A DNA stretch of 64,000 nucleotides from assembly GCA_907163375.1 (NCBI GenBank), contig CAJQUW010015337.1, positions 517,533 through 581,532 on the forward strand, read 5' to 3'. Made by a program: the position numbers and the translations under genes. This DNA is from Prostheceraeus crozeri (Eukaryota > Platyhelminthes > Polycladida > Euryleptidae). The notes under the pieces are model-generated. The model searched no databases and was not told where the DNA came from. It worked only from the letters and a program-made list of their open reading frames with translations. Of the stretch, positions 49,651 through 58,702 are shown piece by piece; positions within the stretch are counted from its first letter, which is position 1, and the number at the start of each line of letters is the position of its first letter.

Positions 49651-49679
49651 ACCTAGAACGTATTTCTACTTTTCTTTAG

Positions 49680-51780
49680 AAACGCACTACTAATGCCCGT
49701 GGCTGGAGCAGAAAGTTATGATCTGGGGGTGTATATTAAATAGCATAGTTCACAGCAGCAATCTTTATTAAGTGATGCACATTTCTGAACTGCTGCAGCT
49801 AATTTGTGCAATTGAAAACATTCAATAAGTTTCAAAATTGGTCGTTGTCAATGGAATTTGAGAGGGACAAACAATATTGATGATTGGTGATATCTCATAG
49901 GTGATAGATTAGTGATTTTGACTTTAAATCACATTCATTGTGATTTTCATATTTGTTTGAAATTCACCACATGCATGTGTCATTTGACCGAATATGCATG
50001 ACAGTGGAACAAATTTTCATGTTTTTGTGCTCAATTCAAAACTTCAATTAACATGGCCTTTTCCGGTAAAACCTCTTTTTACCTGTAGAAGGTTTTATAT
50101 ATGTGTGCCTTCTTTCTGGCATGCACGTTTGTTGCATCTTGTAATGAATGTAAAAACGTCCACACTAGGAAGAATGAGGCATATTTTTTATTAAGCATTT
50201 TAGTAACTTTAGTAATAATTTGCATTATTGAACCTGTACTAAGACTGTATGCTTATTTAAAATGTCATGTTGATAAGGGTTGAAATGCAGAAATCCAGGC
50301 CTGTTATTGATCGAATGATAAGCAAATAAAATTAATTTGTTATGACTAAAGTGTATCAAAAGTCAGGATGTGACGATTCCTTACAATGCTCTCAAAAAAC
50401 TGTAACACTGATACTGGGAAGAAAAGTTTTATCTTTTCTTTTTTTATCTTATCTTTCTTTTTTACATTTAGTTTCTGCCGAAAGGCTGTGGCAAGAACTG
50501 GTGGTTTTTATCAGGTGACAAAGACTAGGGTGGTTTTTTTCGGCAAACCATAGTTTTAAAACCTTGCTTGTACATTGAATACCGTTTGCGAGATAAATTT
50601 CAGTTTACAATGTGCACGCAAATTTACAAACACGCCTCCCTAAGATGCAACTTCGACTGCATTAATATATTTCATGTCTATTCATCTTTTTGACATGACT
50701 TCGGATGAGCGGACAACTTGCGGGTGGTCAGTCCCTTAGGTGGTCTGCTAATCGAGAGTCTACTGTACTTCTGACCTGATTTTTTTACGCTGAAGATTCA
50801 ACAGGTCTACACATGACGCAAACCATATTTTGACGTTTTTTGGGTCAATGACGATATTTTCCGTTTTTTGTCATCATTAGGTTGGCAGGTCTGCAACTTT
50901 TGCTTTTTCTCATACTTCGTTGCAGCTAGAAAAGTAGTAAATAAATTATTATTATTAATCTGGAATTTATTTCAGTTTCAAGGTCATCATTATGTGACAG
51001 GTAAGAAAAGCAGCTTCAACCTTAATGCTTTGACGTCAGTAGATGGTGCGTGCTACGCGCACACACGGAGTTTCGTCTTACGAACATGTGTCAGTTCAGC
51101 TCAGCAAGGTCCAAGCTTGCTTCAGACATCAAGACTGTCTGATCAAACTGACATACTACACAACAGGCTGTTCTAAGTTGCTCCACAGTGAGCCGCAGTG
51201 GCCAGCTTTTTTTAAAAAAAAGTTTCTTGAATTGTTTTAAAGTAAAAAAAAGAATCATTTTCTTTTTAATTCCAGCATTTTGCATTGCTTCATTTCAATT
51301 GAACAACCTACTTATATTAAATTATTGACTGTTGGGAGCCTCGAAAACTGTCTTGATGTGTGAAATAGCGTAATGTCGATAACATGTTTATAACATACAA
51401 CTTATTTTTGCTGACAGCTAGTCAATTGAAGCAAATTTGGTTTTGACGCCATCTCTGAAATCAATTATTTGAAACAATTTGCAAACTCGTTTTAAAAACA
51501 GCATCAAAGAAATCTTTAAATGAGACACTGTGTTAAATGCAGCTATTCAATTTGATAGTACAATATTACTTATTATTTAGTATTCATATTATTTAGTGGA
51601 AAAGAAAATGCAATAGTCGTGCCTCACGCTAATGTGCACTTGGTTATTAGGTTATTATTTACTGAGCTGAGCAGTATTGCATTGATATAAAATTAGCCTC
51701 TGTCAAATCGACCTAAATATCAAAGAGACATGCATGGATGGAATCTGAGAATGTGTTAATAAAACCAACATTTATTGGTT
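49680..51780. other. No gene recognised
   Basis: AT-rich with short unconvincing open frames. A stretch at about 50970-51180 is GC-richer but fits no family. Confidence 0.35.
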
Positions 51781-51786
51781 AGAGAA

Positions 51787-51976
51787 TGGGTGGTCTGATT
51801 GGTATACTGGCTAAGTGTTTGGCCTAGCGATCCTTCGGTCCAATGTTCGAACCCCGAAAGTCACAACGCGAAGTCAAACGAAGATCACAACGCGTCAGAT
51901 TGAAGTCTGACTGTTTCTGTACCGCCTACAGTTTGGGATAGTAGTGACGTTAAACCATTCATCATCATCGTCATAA
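51787..51976 (+). mobile_element. tRNA-derived SINE
   Basis: Box A-like TGGTATACTGGCTAAGTG and box B-like GTTCGAACCCCG head a body ending AGTGACGTTAAACC and an ATC-repeat tail. The same family occurs at 23285-23485 on the - strand and as a 3' scrap near 17050. Confidence 0.75.
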
Positions 51977-51979
51977 TTT

Positions 51980-53270
51980 GTATAAGTAAATCTTACATCG
52001 AATGTCATTTTTTAAAGTTTCTAAAAATAATGCAGCATGGCTTTATAACACGCCATCTCTTCATTCGAGATACAATCATTTTATTTTTTCTTTGATTTAA
52101 TTGTGCTTTAGCATCATGCCTTGTGATAGAAGCTTAATATATAATCACGAAATATGTCAACAATTTTCAAGTATAAATGATGTTGAGGATTTTAAAAGAT
52201 TCTTGTGCACAATTTACTCAACAATTTCACATCATCCATTGCTTCTGTATTTCATTTGTACTTTCAAACTATTGACATATACTTGAACCTGTTTTGAATG
52301 TGCCGGTATTATCAGCGAATGCACAAAATAAGTCATAAATTAATACTTGTCGTAGGTTTAGTGGAAATATTCAAAAAATTTCATTATTCAAATCATGCAC
52401 AGCAAACTCGATTCCTCAGCTATATCTTCAACGCGATTTTACGTAATTTCAAGCATTGATGATGCAATTTGACTGAAATGATGCTTAATTGCCATATAAT
52501 CATTTTACAGGTAATAAATTTCCTTATGATCGTCACGGTAACGCCACCGCAAAATTTTTTATCAAATAACTTTTCGTTTACTGAATGGATTGTTGTTATA
52601 AGATAATTCCACAAAATTGCTTCCTGACATACATGTAGAGAAGTGAGCGATATTGATATGAGACATGAGGATATCTAAATAAGGATTTACAACTTCTGTG
52701 TCTTGCTATTACACTGTGGTGTGTTGTTGTCGCTACCAAGAATATAATCTATATCATTTATTATTGAATAGCAACCAGACAGCTGTATGGTATTATTCTT
52801 GTGTGTTAAATGTGTTAGCCTAACTTGTTTTGTAAGACTAAGATGATTGCTTATTTCACAACAATATGTATAGAAGTGCTATGACCGATACTTTTTGCAG
52901 TTATCCTCCTCAGATATCTTTATCCCAGCAATGACTTATAAATAATAAGTGGAGTAGAGACATTCTATTGTGAGTCATAAGAAGATGTTTATAATTATAT
53001 GATGCATTACAGAATGCCACGGTCAGATCTAAAACAAATAATGATAAACGTCTGTATTTGAAGTGGAGATCAATAGGTACAATTGAATCAGTACAAAGAG
53101 TTTTTCGATCACAATGAGATGAACCACAAAGAGGATTTACGTGCGTTGCATAGAGTTATATAATGTTATTGTTGTTTATGAAAATCCACGTCTAGACAAA
53201 TAACAGGTTGTCCAAGTTCCACAAACCTTTGAGTGCAAGAAGGATTCTGTGGGAGTTTTATGACCTGAGC
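51980..53270. other. No gene recognised
   Basis: AT-rich sequence; short open frames only. Confidence 0.35.
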
Positions 53271-54422
53271 AAGGTTGCTGCTTGGGTTACTTGGGTTTTG
53301 GATCCAAGGCTTTGGTGTAAAACCCAAGCCTAAAAGACGAAGTAAAACTTCTGCTGTAAGTCTGTGTAAGCACATAATTGAAAGGTTTTGTTTTTGTATT
53401 AATATCTAACATGTAGGCCAGGCTTATCATGTACTACAGTGTACTGTATAGCCTATTTTGTACATTTTTGCGGTGAGGCTTAACTAGTCATGCAGTAGTG
53501 GCCTACATAACTTCTTTGGCAAGGATATAAAATAACTACCGGTACACGCAAGCTTTTATTTTGTGCAGCATACCAGACCTAATTAAACTATAGTCTAGGC
53601 ATATTAGTTAAACTACGTTTTGTTTGAGCCTACACGTAGGCCTACCTAAGTAGGCATAGGTCTCGATTTGTCAGTTAACTAAATACAGGTATGCAACAAA
53701 AGAGAACAAATAAGAGGCCAATTGCCAGACATGCACAAAAATATCTAGGCTATCTGCCTACACTGAACTGGCACAAGTTAAGGCTTCATCGTAGATAATG
53801 TATATGCTTAATAAGCCACAACCCCCAGCATTATTCATGAGCTTATCAAGAATCAATTAATAAGTAAGTTGCAGCCTATAATGTAGGCTTGCTATCGGTA
53901 ATGTAGGCTAGACTTAGAAAATGCAACATCATGACGGTCGACCTTTGCTATAGCCTGCGATTTATCCTGTAGGCTAATTAGATTAGCTTCGTAAGGCCCG
54001 ACTGTATGGACCAAAAATCCATTTCGCTTGGGTTGATGGGGTGATACAGAAACTAACCCTAACTAGCAAGCCCATGCATAGGCCACCCGGTTGCTTATAA
54101 CCTAGACACATGATGGCCTAGACAGGCCTAGACATAGTGCCAGTGGATGAACCGGTTACTATAAAGCCAGGTTAACGTGTAGGCCTATATAGTTTAATTT
54201 ATGCATGGTATAAGCCTATAGTAATGATATGGGGCCTATGGTAACTAGAATTTTGCGTATGATTAGGCTTGGGTCATCAAAATTCTTGCTTGGGTTGCTT
54301 GGGACTTGGGGTAGGCCCAAGCAAAACTCAAGCCGCTTGGCTTTGGGTGACCTAACCCAAGCTCTATGAAAAAAACCAAACCCAAAAGCCCAACCCAAAC
54401 CTTCACCTGAGTAATGGTCAAA
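53270..54422. repeat. AGGCCTA-rich tract bounded by CTTGGGTT repeats
   Basis: Between about 53400 and 54250 the words AGGC, TAGGC, AGGCCTA and their complements recur more than a dozen times (for example ACACGTAGGCCTACCTAAGT). At both borders are stretches built from CTTGGGTTxCTTGGG and its complement CCCAAGCxxAACCCAA (53275-53335 and 54260-54405). The border repeats could be the ends of one non-autonomous element, but I could not fix ends or a target duplication. Open frames here are by-products. Confidence 0.5.
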
Positions 54423-54990
54423 AGACCGTTCCAGGACACCATAAAATCAAAAATTAGTACTTTTAAAAACGACATAAATTCATGAATTTAGACCCTTTTT
54501 CAGGTTTTTAAGACCTAAATTCATGAATTTGGTTCATTCAAAAAGTACCATTTTTTTCAAAAATGGTACTTTTAAAAACAACATAAATCGGAGCGAAGCT
54601 CCTCTGGCTTAAGCCGATTCATGAATTTGAACCCTTTTTCAGGTTATGAAGACCTAAATTCATAAATCGGCTAAAGCCAGAGGAGCTTCGCTCCGATTTG
54701 GGCGTTTTTAAAAATACACAATTTTCAAATTTTTCAAAATCTCAAATTTGTGATTATGACATTTTTCATTGCTTAAATCATGACCGTTCCAGGACACCGA
54801 AAATCATAAAAGTTAAGAATCTCAAATTTGTGATTATGACATTTTTCATTGCTTAAATCATGACCGTTCTAGGACACCGAAAATTATAAAAGTTAAGAAT
54901 CTCAAATTTGTGATTATGTCATTTTTCACCCCCCGCCAAAATCATGACCGTTCCAGGACACCGAAAATTAGTATTTTTAAAAACGTCTTT
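54423..54990. repeat. Probable terminal repeat region of the Polinton
   Basis: GACCGTTCCAGGACACC occurs at 54424, 54782, 54862 (one change) and 54946, so the unit is repeated with a spacing of 80-84 bp in the inner part. Between the first and second copy lies a long hairpin. Polintons carry terminal inverted repeats of some hundreds of base pairs; whether this stretch is one can be told only from the other end of the element, outside the window. Confidence 0.6.
54585..54699. repeat. Hairpin with GC-rich arms
   Basis: Arms 54585-54627 and 54656-54699 are inverted copies beginning AAATCGGAGCGAAGCTCCTC, with a loop of about 28 bases. The same GC-rich motif recurs at 55974-56006 and 58672-58711. 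Confidence 0.8.
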
Positions 54991-55039
54991 TAAATCCATT
55001 TTCAGGTTTTTAAAATATATCATGTGACTAGCGGGACAT

Positions 55040-55073
55040 CGGAGATGTCTTCCAGGGCTTCGCGCTTCGCCCG
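55040..55073. repeat. GC-rich intergenic repeat, second type
   Basis: CGGAGATGTCTTCCAGGGCT followed by CGCGCTTCGCCCG. An inverted, slightly longer copy lies at 60747-60787. Both are in gaps between genes. Confidence 0.75.
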
Positions 55074-55093
55074 TTAAAAATATTTCTTTAAAA

Positions 55094-55303
55094 ATGGATG
55101 AAACAAAAGTGGATGAAACAAAAGTGGAAGGAACTTCAGAAATGGAAGGAACTTCAGAAATGGAAGGAACTTCAGAAATGGAAGGAACTTCAGAAATGGA
55201 AGGAACAAAAGTGGAAGGAACTTCAGAAATGGAAGAAACCTCAAGAATATATCCTTCGTTATCTCAATTAAAAATAAGTGAAATGGTTCTCAATTATTAT
55301 TAA
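55094..55303 (+). CDS. Small ORF with EGTSEM repeats
   Basis: 69 residues. It opens MDETKVDETKVEGTSEM, continues with five or so further EGTSEM units, then a non-repetitive tail, IYPSLSQLKISEMVLNYY. The DNA unit is 18 bp and the repeats are almost identical. The start codon is preceded by CTTTAAAA, the context shared with most neighbours in this element. The acidic, Thr/Ser-rich repeat looks disordered. No family is recognised, and it could be a non-coding minisatellite that happens to be open. Confidence 0.45.
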   Translation: MDETKVDETKVEGTSEMEGTSEMEGTSEMEGTSEMEGTKVEGTSEMEETSRIYPSLSQLKISEMVLNYY

Positions 55304-55309
55304 GATTAG

Positions 55310-56134
55310 AGCACTATGATAAATTAAGAAGACGCAATTATTACTTAGTCATTCTTCGTTATTGTATGCTCAACATTATTTAAAGTACTAATTGTGTGAA
55401 CTAGAAGATCATTGTAACTCATAAACTCAAAATTATTCAATGAACCCGTACACTGCCTGATAATTGAAGAGAGAGACAGAGATTGAAGAGAGAGAAACGT
55501 CTAGCAGCTTTCCCCTAAAATTATCATGCTATATCTTGTCATTTCAATTTACCCATCGGTAAACTTTTGACATTTCAACTTACGCGTGCGTAAAGTTTTG
55601 ACATTTCAATTTACCCCTACGTAAATTATTTTCAGAATCTGTTTTCAAAATCTATTTTCAAAATCCATTTGCAAAGTCTATTTTCAAATTCAGTTTTAGA
55701 AATCGATTTGCAAAATTCATTTAGCGTTTGCCAAACACATACGGGTAGTAAAGTACTTCCCATTGTGAAGACATGAATAGATTAAGCACATAAGAGTGCA
55801 TTGACAATAAAAGCAAATGAGAATAAAATTCTTCTTCTAAATTTAGAACGCATAGACGGCGACATGCGGGATAGTTGTTATGACAATTTTAAACAATCAT
55901 TTTAACGATGAAACATATTTTACAAATGCAGTTCATGAAGAAAATTGAAATATATAAAACAATATAGATTAGAATCGGCTAAAGCCAGAGGAGCTTCGCT
56001 CCGATAATTATAATATAATCATTTCAAAATCGAATAAGTAGTAAGGAAAGACATCATTAGAGAACAGTTTTAAATCAATACCCCCTCCCTTCTGTCTTCT
56101 AGGGATTCCTATAAGAAATATTTTTAATTATAAA
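55310..56134. promoter_or_regulatory. Non-coding region with palindromic iterons
   Basis: Three units of about 31 bp, at 55539-55565, 55569-55595 and 55600-55626, share GACATTTCAAYTTAC followed by a complementary GTAAA, so each holds a small palindrome with a different centre. From about 55629 to 55735 follows a run of roughly seven TTTTCAAAATC-like units spaced about 15 bp. The layout resembles iterons at replication origins or clustered protein-binding sites, but nothing shows which. A GC-rich hairpin motif lies at 55974-56006. Confidence 0.5.
55974..56006. repeat. GC-rich hairpin motif, copy 2
   Basis: AATCGGCTAAAGCCAGAGGA continues GCTTCGCTCCGAT. It has internal pairing GGAGCttcGCTCC and lies upstream of the protease gene. 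Confidence 0.75.
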
Positions 56135-56596
56135 ATGAGCAACATAAATGAGTTTTTTAAATTATATGGAACACAAACGACAACGAATTTCGACCTAAAG
56201 AAAATCGCAAATCAATTAGGAATAAAGAATTTTCATGTTCTAATGAGAAACGAATTACAATTCCTAAAAAATAGGCCAACAGGAACCTTCAGTTCCCGGA
56301 ACAAAGTTCCATCAATAATTGTAAATTTCATAACGAATCTTCACACTTCAGACCAAAACGGCGTACATTGGTCAGCAGGACAAAGAAATATAAACTGTTC
56401 AAATTATTATTTTGACTCATACGGACTTCCACCTACGAATGAAGTAACAGAAATACTTGGCAATGGAATTTATAATACGTTTCAAATTCAAAAACCGGGA
56501 ACTACTTATTGTGGACAATTATGTTTATACGTTTTGTACAAATTACAAAAAGGAGTATCATTTCTAGATATTATGTTAGAGTTAAACAATCTATAA
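56135..56596 (+). CDS. Adenain-like cysteine protease
   Basis: 153 residues, about the size of Polinton proteases. The order of catalytic blocks follows adenovirus protease: His78 in NGVHWSA, Asp94 in YYFDSYGLPP, Gln119 and Cys126 in IQKPGTTYCGQLC, with Gln and Cys seven residues apart as in adenain. In adenoviruses this enzyme matures virion precursor proteins, cutting after motifs such as (M/I/L)xGx before G. It is the leftmost recognised core gene and is convergent with the integrase gene, 34 bp apart. The start ATTATAAAATG fits the element's usual context. Confidence 0.85.
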   Translation: MSNINEFFKLYGTQTTTNFDLKKIANQLGIKNFHVLMRNELQFLKNRPTGTFSSRNKVPSIIVNFITNLHTSDQNGVHWSAGQRNINCSNYYFDSYGLPPTNEVTEILGNGIYNTFQIQKPGTTYCGQLCLYVLYKLQKGVSFLDIMLELNNL

Positions 56597-56630
56597 CTCA
56601 AGCGAAGCTAGCTAAAGCGCCACCTAAAGG

Positions 56631-58004
56631 TTAAAGCTCTGTTTTCTGTAATTCATTTTGATAAAAACGACCTCTGATATCCTCATTATCTAAATCTTTA
56701 ATTTCATAAGTAATCGGATAACTTTGATTTATTTTGCAAACTTCAAATATTTCTTTAGTCCAATAGCCAACAAAGCCTTTTTCAAATTTGTTCTTATATT
56801 TAAATATTCTAACTCTATCTCCAATTTTAAATTTCGGCTTAAGTTTCTGCAAATTCGGATTACTCTCATTCGAATAATTATTCTCGAATATTTTCTTTCG
56901 TATTAAATCAGGGTCGTCAGAAGCATTCTTTGGGGTTTCTTCAATACCTGAATGAACTTTATTATTGTACTCTTCTACAACTCCTGGTAATATCCTCAAC
57001 CATTTCTGATTTCCTTGCTGAGTAAACTTTTTGAAAATTTTATTTTTTAACGTCCGATTGAATCTTTCTATCACTATAGCTTTTCCTGCGTTTTCAGTTG
57101 AATAAACAGTTTCAAATAGTGGCTGAACGTTTCGGTTATAAAATTCCGACCCTTTATCAACAAACAATTTTTTTGGCTTTCTATTACTTTCTTTAAAGAT
57201 TTCTTCAAACGCATATTTAACTGAAAGACCACTTTTATTTTTTAAAGGTTTTACCCAAGCGTATCGTGTATATAAATCTATAACTGTCAATGCGTATTTG
57301 TAGTCAGACTTTGTCTTAGAACCTTCGGTTCGGTCCCTTTCATTCGGCATATGAATAAGATCAGCACTCCAAATATCATCTTTATTAAATACTTTTACTT
57401 TTAATAAATATTTAGGCTTTCTATATTCTTTATGAATTTCAGATGCATAAACGCCTGAATTATGATTTCGAGCGTTGCTCTCAGACAGCTTTGCTGTCGT
57501 TTCATTTAAACCCTGACCGAATAATATTTTAGCTTGTAAAGCTTTCTTAACAAACATTCTTTCAATTTTTTCTCTAAATGTAGGATTTTGAATACTATCT
57601 AATTCTTGAATCATCTTCTTATCAGCTGCATGACGAGAACTTAGATCATGATTTCGATAAGCTAAATCATGCCTGTAAGCGGCGGCATCTACTCTATTTA
57701 TTGGTTCTTCACCTGGTTTTGGATTATTATTCTCATCTAGTCTTATATCTAATCGAGTTCCTGGACCAGTATATGAATGACCAGGAAGATGTTTTTCTTT
57801 CGAATATTTACTCCAAATAAATCCAGGAAAGTTTTCTAATGTTTTTTGTATGTCACCACCGTAGGTAGTAGCCAAACTTTGTTTGTCGTCGTTATCTTCA
57901 TAAATTTTAGAATTTGAGTTTTTATTTTTGTTTAATAGATAATTCAATAAATCTAAATTAGAAATTTTTAATTTAATTAAATTTTCGGAATTTGTAGAAT
58001 TCAT
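56631..58004 (-). CDS. Phospholipase A2 (parvovirus type) fused to retroviral-type integrase
   Basis: 457 residues in one open frame. Residues about 60-135 form a parvovirus-type phospholipase A2 module: the calcium-loop motif YTGPGT at 78-83, then VDAAAYRHDLAY at 105-116 with the His-Asp pair, then HAADKKMI. Residues about 205-330 form the integrase core, with acidic residues in IWSADLIHMP, FVDKGSEFYN and VIERFNRTLK. Residues 380-457 look like an SH3-like DNA-binding tail (FKIGDRVRIFKYKNKF). Between the two enzymes lies ILFGQG, matching an adenain site. Integrase inserts Polinton DNA; parvoviral PLA2 breaches endosomal membranes during entry. Both in one chain is unusual to my knowledge. The start follows TTTTAAA. 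Confidence 0.85.
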   Translation of the reverse strand: MNSTNSENLIKLKISNLDLLNYLLNKNKNSNSKIYEDNDDKQSLATTYGGDIQKTLENFPGFIWSKYSKEKHLPGHSYTGPGTRLDIRLDENNNPKPGEEPINRVDAAAYRHDLAYRNHDLSSRHAADKKMIQELDSIQNPTFREKIERMFVKKALQAKILFGQGLNETTAKLSESNARNHNSGVYASEIHKEYRKPKYLLKVKVFNKDDIWSADLIHMPNERDRTEGSKTKSDYKYALTVIDLYTRYAWVKPLKNKSGLSVKYAFEEIFKESNRKPKKLFVDKGSEFYNRNVQPLFETVYSTENAGKAIVIERFNRTLKNKIFKKFTQQGNQKWLRILPGVVEEYNNKVHSGIEETPKNASDDPDLIRKKIFENNYSNESNPNLQKLKPKFKIGDRVRIFKYKNKFEKGFVGYWTKEIFEVCKINQSYPITYEIKDLDNEDIRGRFYQNELQKTEL

Positions 58005-58056
58005 TTTAAAAGATAAAATAAATGTTTTACCTTATGGACCAAAGGTTCTGAGGTTA

Positions 58057-58542
58057 TTACCTTATCATACTAGGACTTAGATATATTCCAGAACCATCTT
58101 TAGTTTCTTTAATTTCAATTAAATCATCAACATTGTGGAGAATATTTTTAAGAACTCGTTTTCCTTCATCAACTAATTTTAATTTACTGATAAAATTATC
58201 TACTATTCCTTCTCCTCTAGCAACTTTCTCTAACTCTCTATTATGACGTTTTTGTTCTTCTAATGCTGCCTTCTCTGATTTATTTTTATTTACTGCTTGG
58301 ACAATACCAGCTGTCCCACCTGCAACACTTCCTGCAGCTGCTATGCCTCCTATTATTAGTGGAATTAATGGGAGAATACCGCCATTCTTTTCTTCTTGTA
58401 ATTGAATATTCTCTATCATTGGTTTACTTATATAATACTTTTTTTTATTAATCGTAATAGTTTTAGGGGTATTTTTGTCAACAATATTACGTAATTTTAA
58501 TTCAACAGTTTTATTATTAATATTACTTTTCGCTTGCGACAT
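58057..58542 (-). CDS. Small virion-like protein with Gly-rich hydrophobic segment
   Basis: 161 residues. Residues about 53-84 are hydrophobic and Gly/Ala-rich (GGILPLIPLIIGGIAAAGSV), able to form one or two membrane helices. A charged helix follows (KSEKAALEEQKRHNRELEKV). ARGEGIVDNF and the end KDGSGIYLSP each contain the G-x-G pattern seen at adenain-type sites. Small proteins with one such hydrophobic segment are common among Polinton and adintovirus minor virion proteins. It sits 52 bp from the integrase start on the same strand and starts after TATTAAAA. No specific homologue is recognised. Confidence 0.65.
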   Translation of the reverse strand: MSQAKSNINNKTVELKLRNIVDKNTPKTITINKKKYYISKPMIENIQLQEEKNGGILPLIPLIIGGIAAAGSVAGGTAGIVQAVNKNKSEKAALEEQKRHNRELEKVARGEGIVDNFISKLKLVDEGKRVLKNILHNVDDLIEIKETKDGSGIYLSPSMIR

Positions 58543-58544
58543 TT

Positions 58545-58702
58545 TTAATAAAAAAATTTTAAGTTAAGAATTTAAAGTTATCAAAAATTTAAATCTATTC
58601 TAGTTACCAAAAAATTTTAAGTTACCAAAAATTTTAATCTATTCTAGTTATGAAAAAATTTTAATTAACCTATCGGAGCAAAGCTCCTCTGGCTTTAGCG
58701 CT
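58545..58702. repeat. AT-rich tandem repeats and GC-rich hairpin copy 3
   Basis: Two or three diverged units of about 55 bp containing AAATTTTAAGTTACCAAAAA and TCTATTCTAGTTA occupy 58555-58665. At 58672-58711, overlapping the end of the capsid-like gene, is the GC-rich motif starting ATCGGAGCAAAGCTCCTCTG, in the opposite orientation to the copy at 55974. Confidence 0.7.

Noticed and set aside
51043-51240. GC-richer open frame at 51.0-51.2 kb as a host exon
   Set aside because: No recognisable domain and no consistent splice pair with the TBC1D16-like gene.
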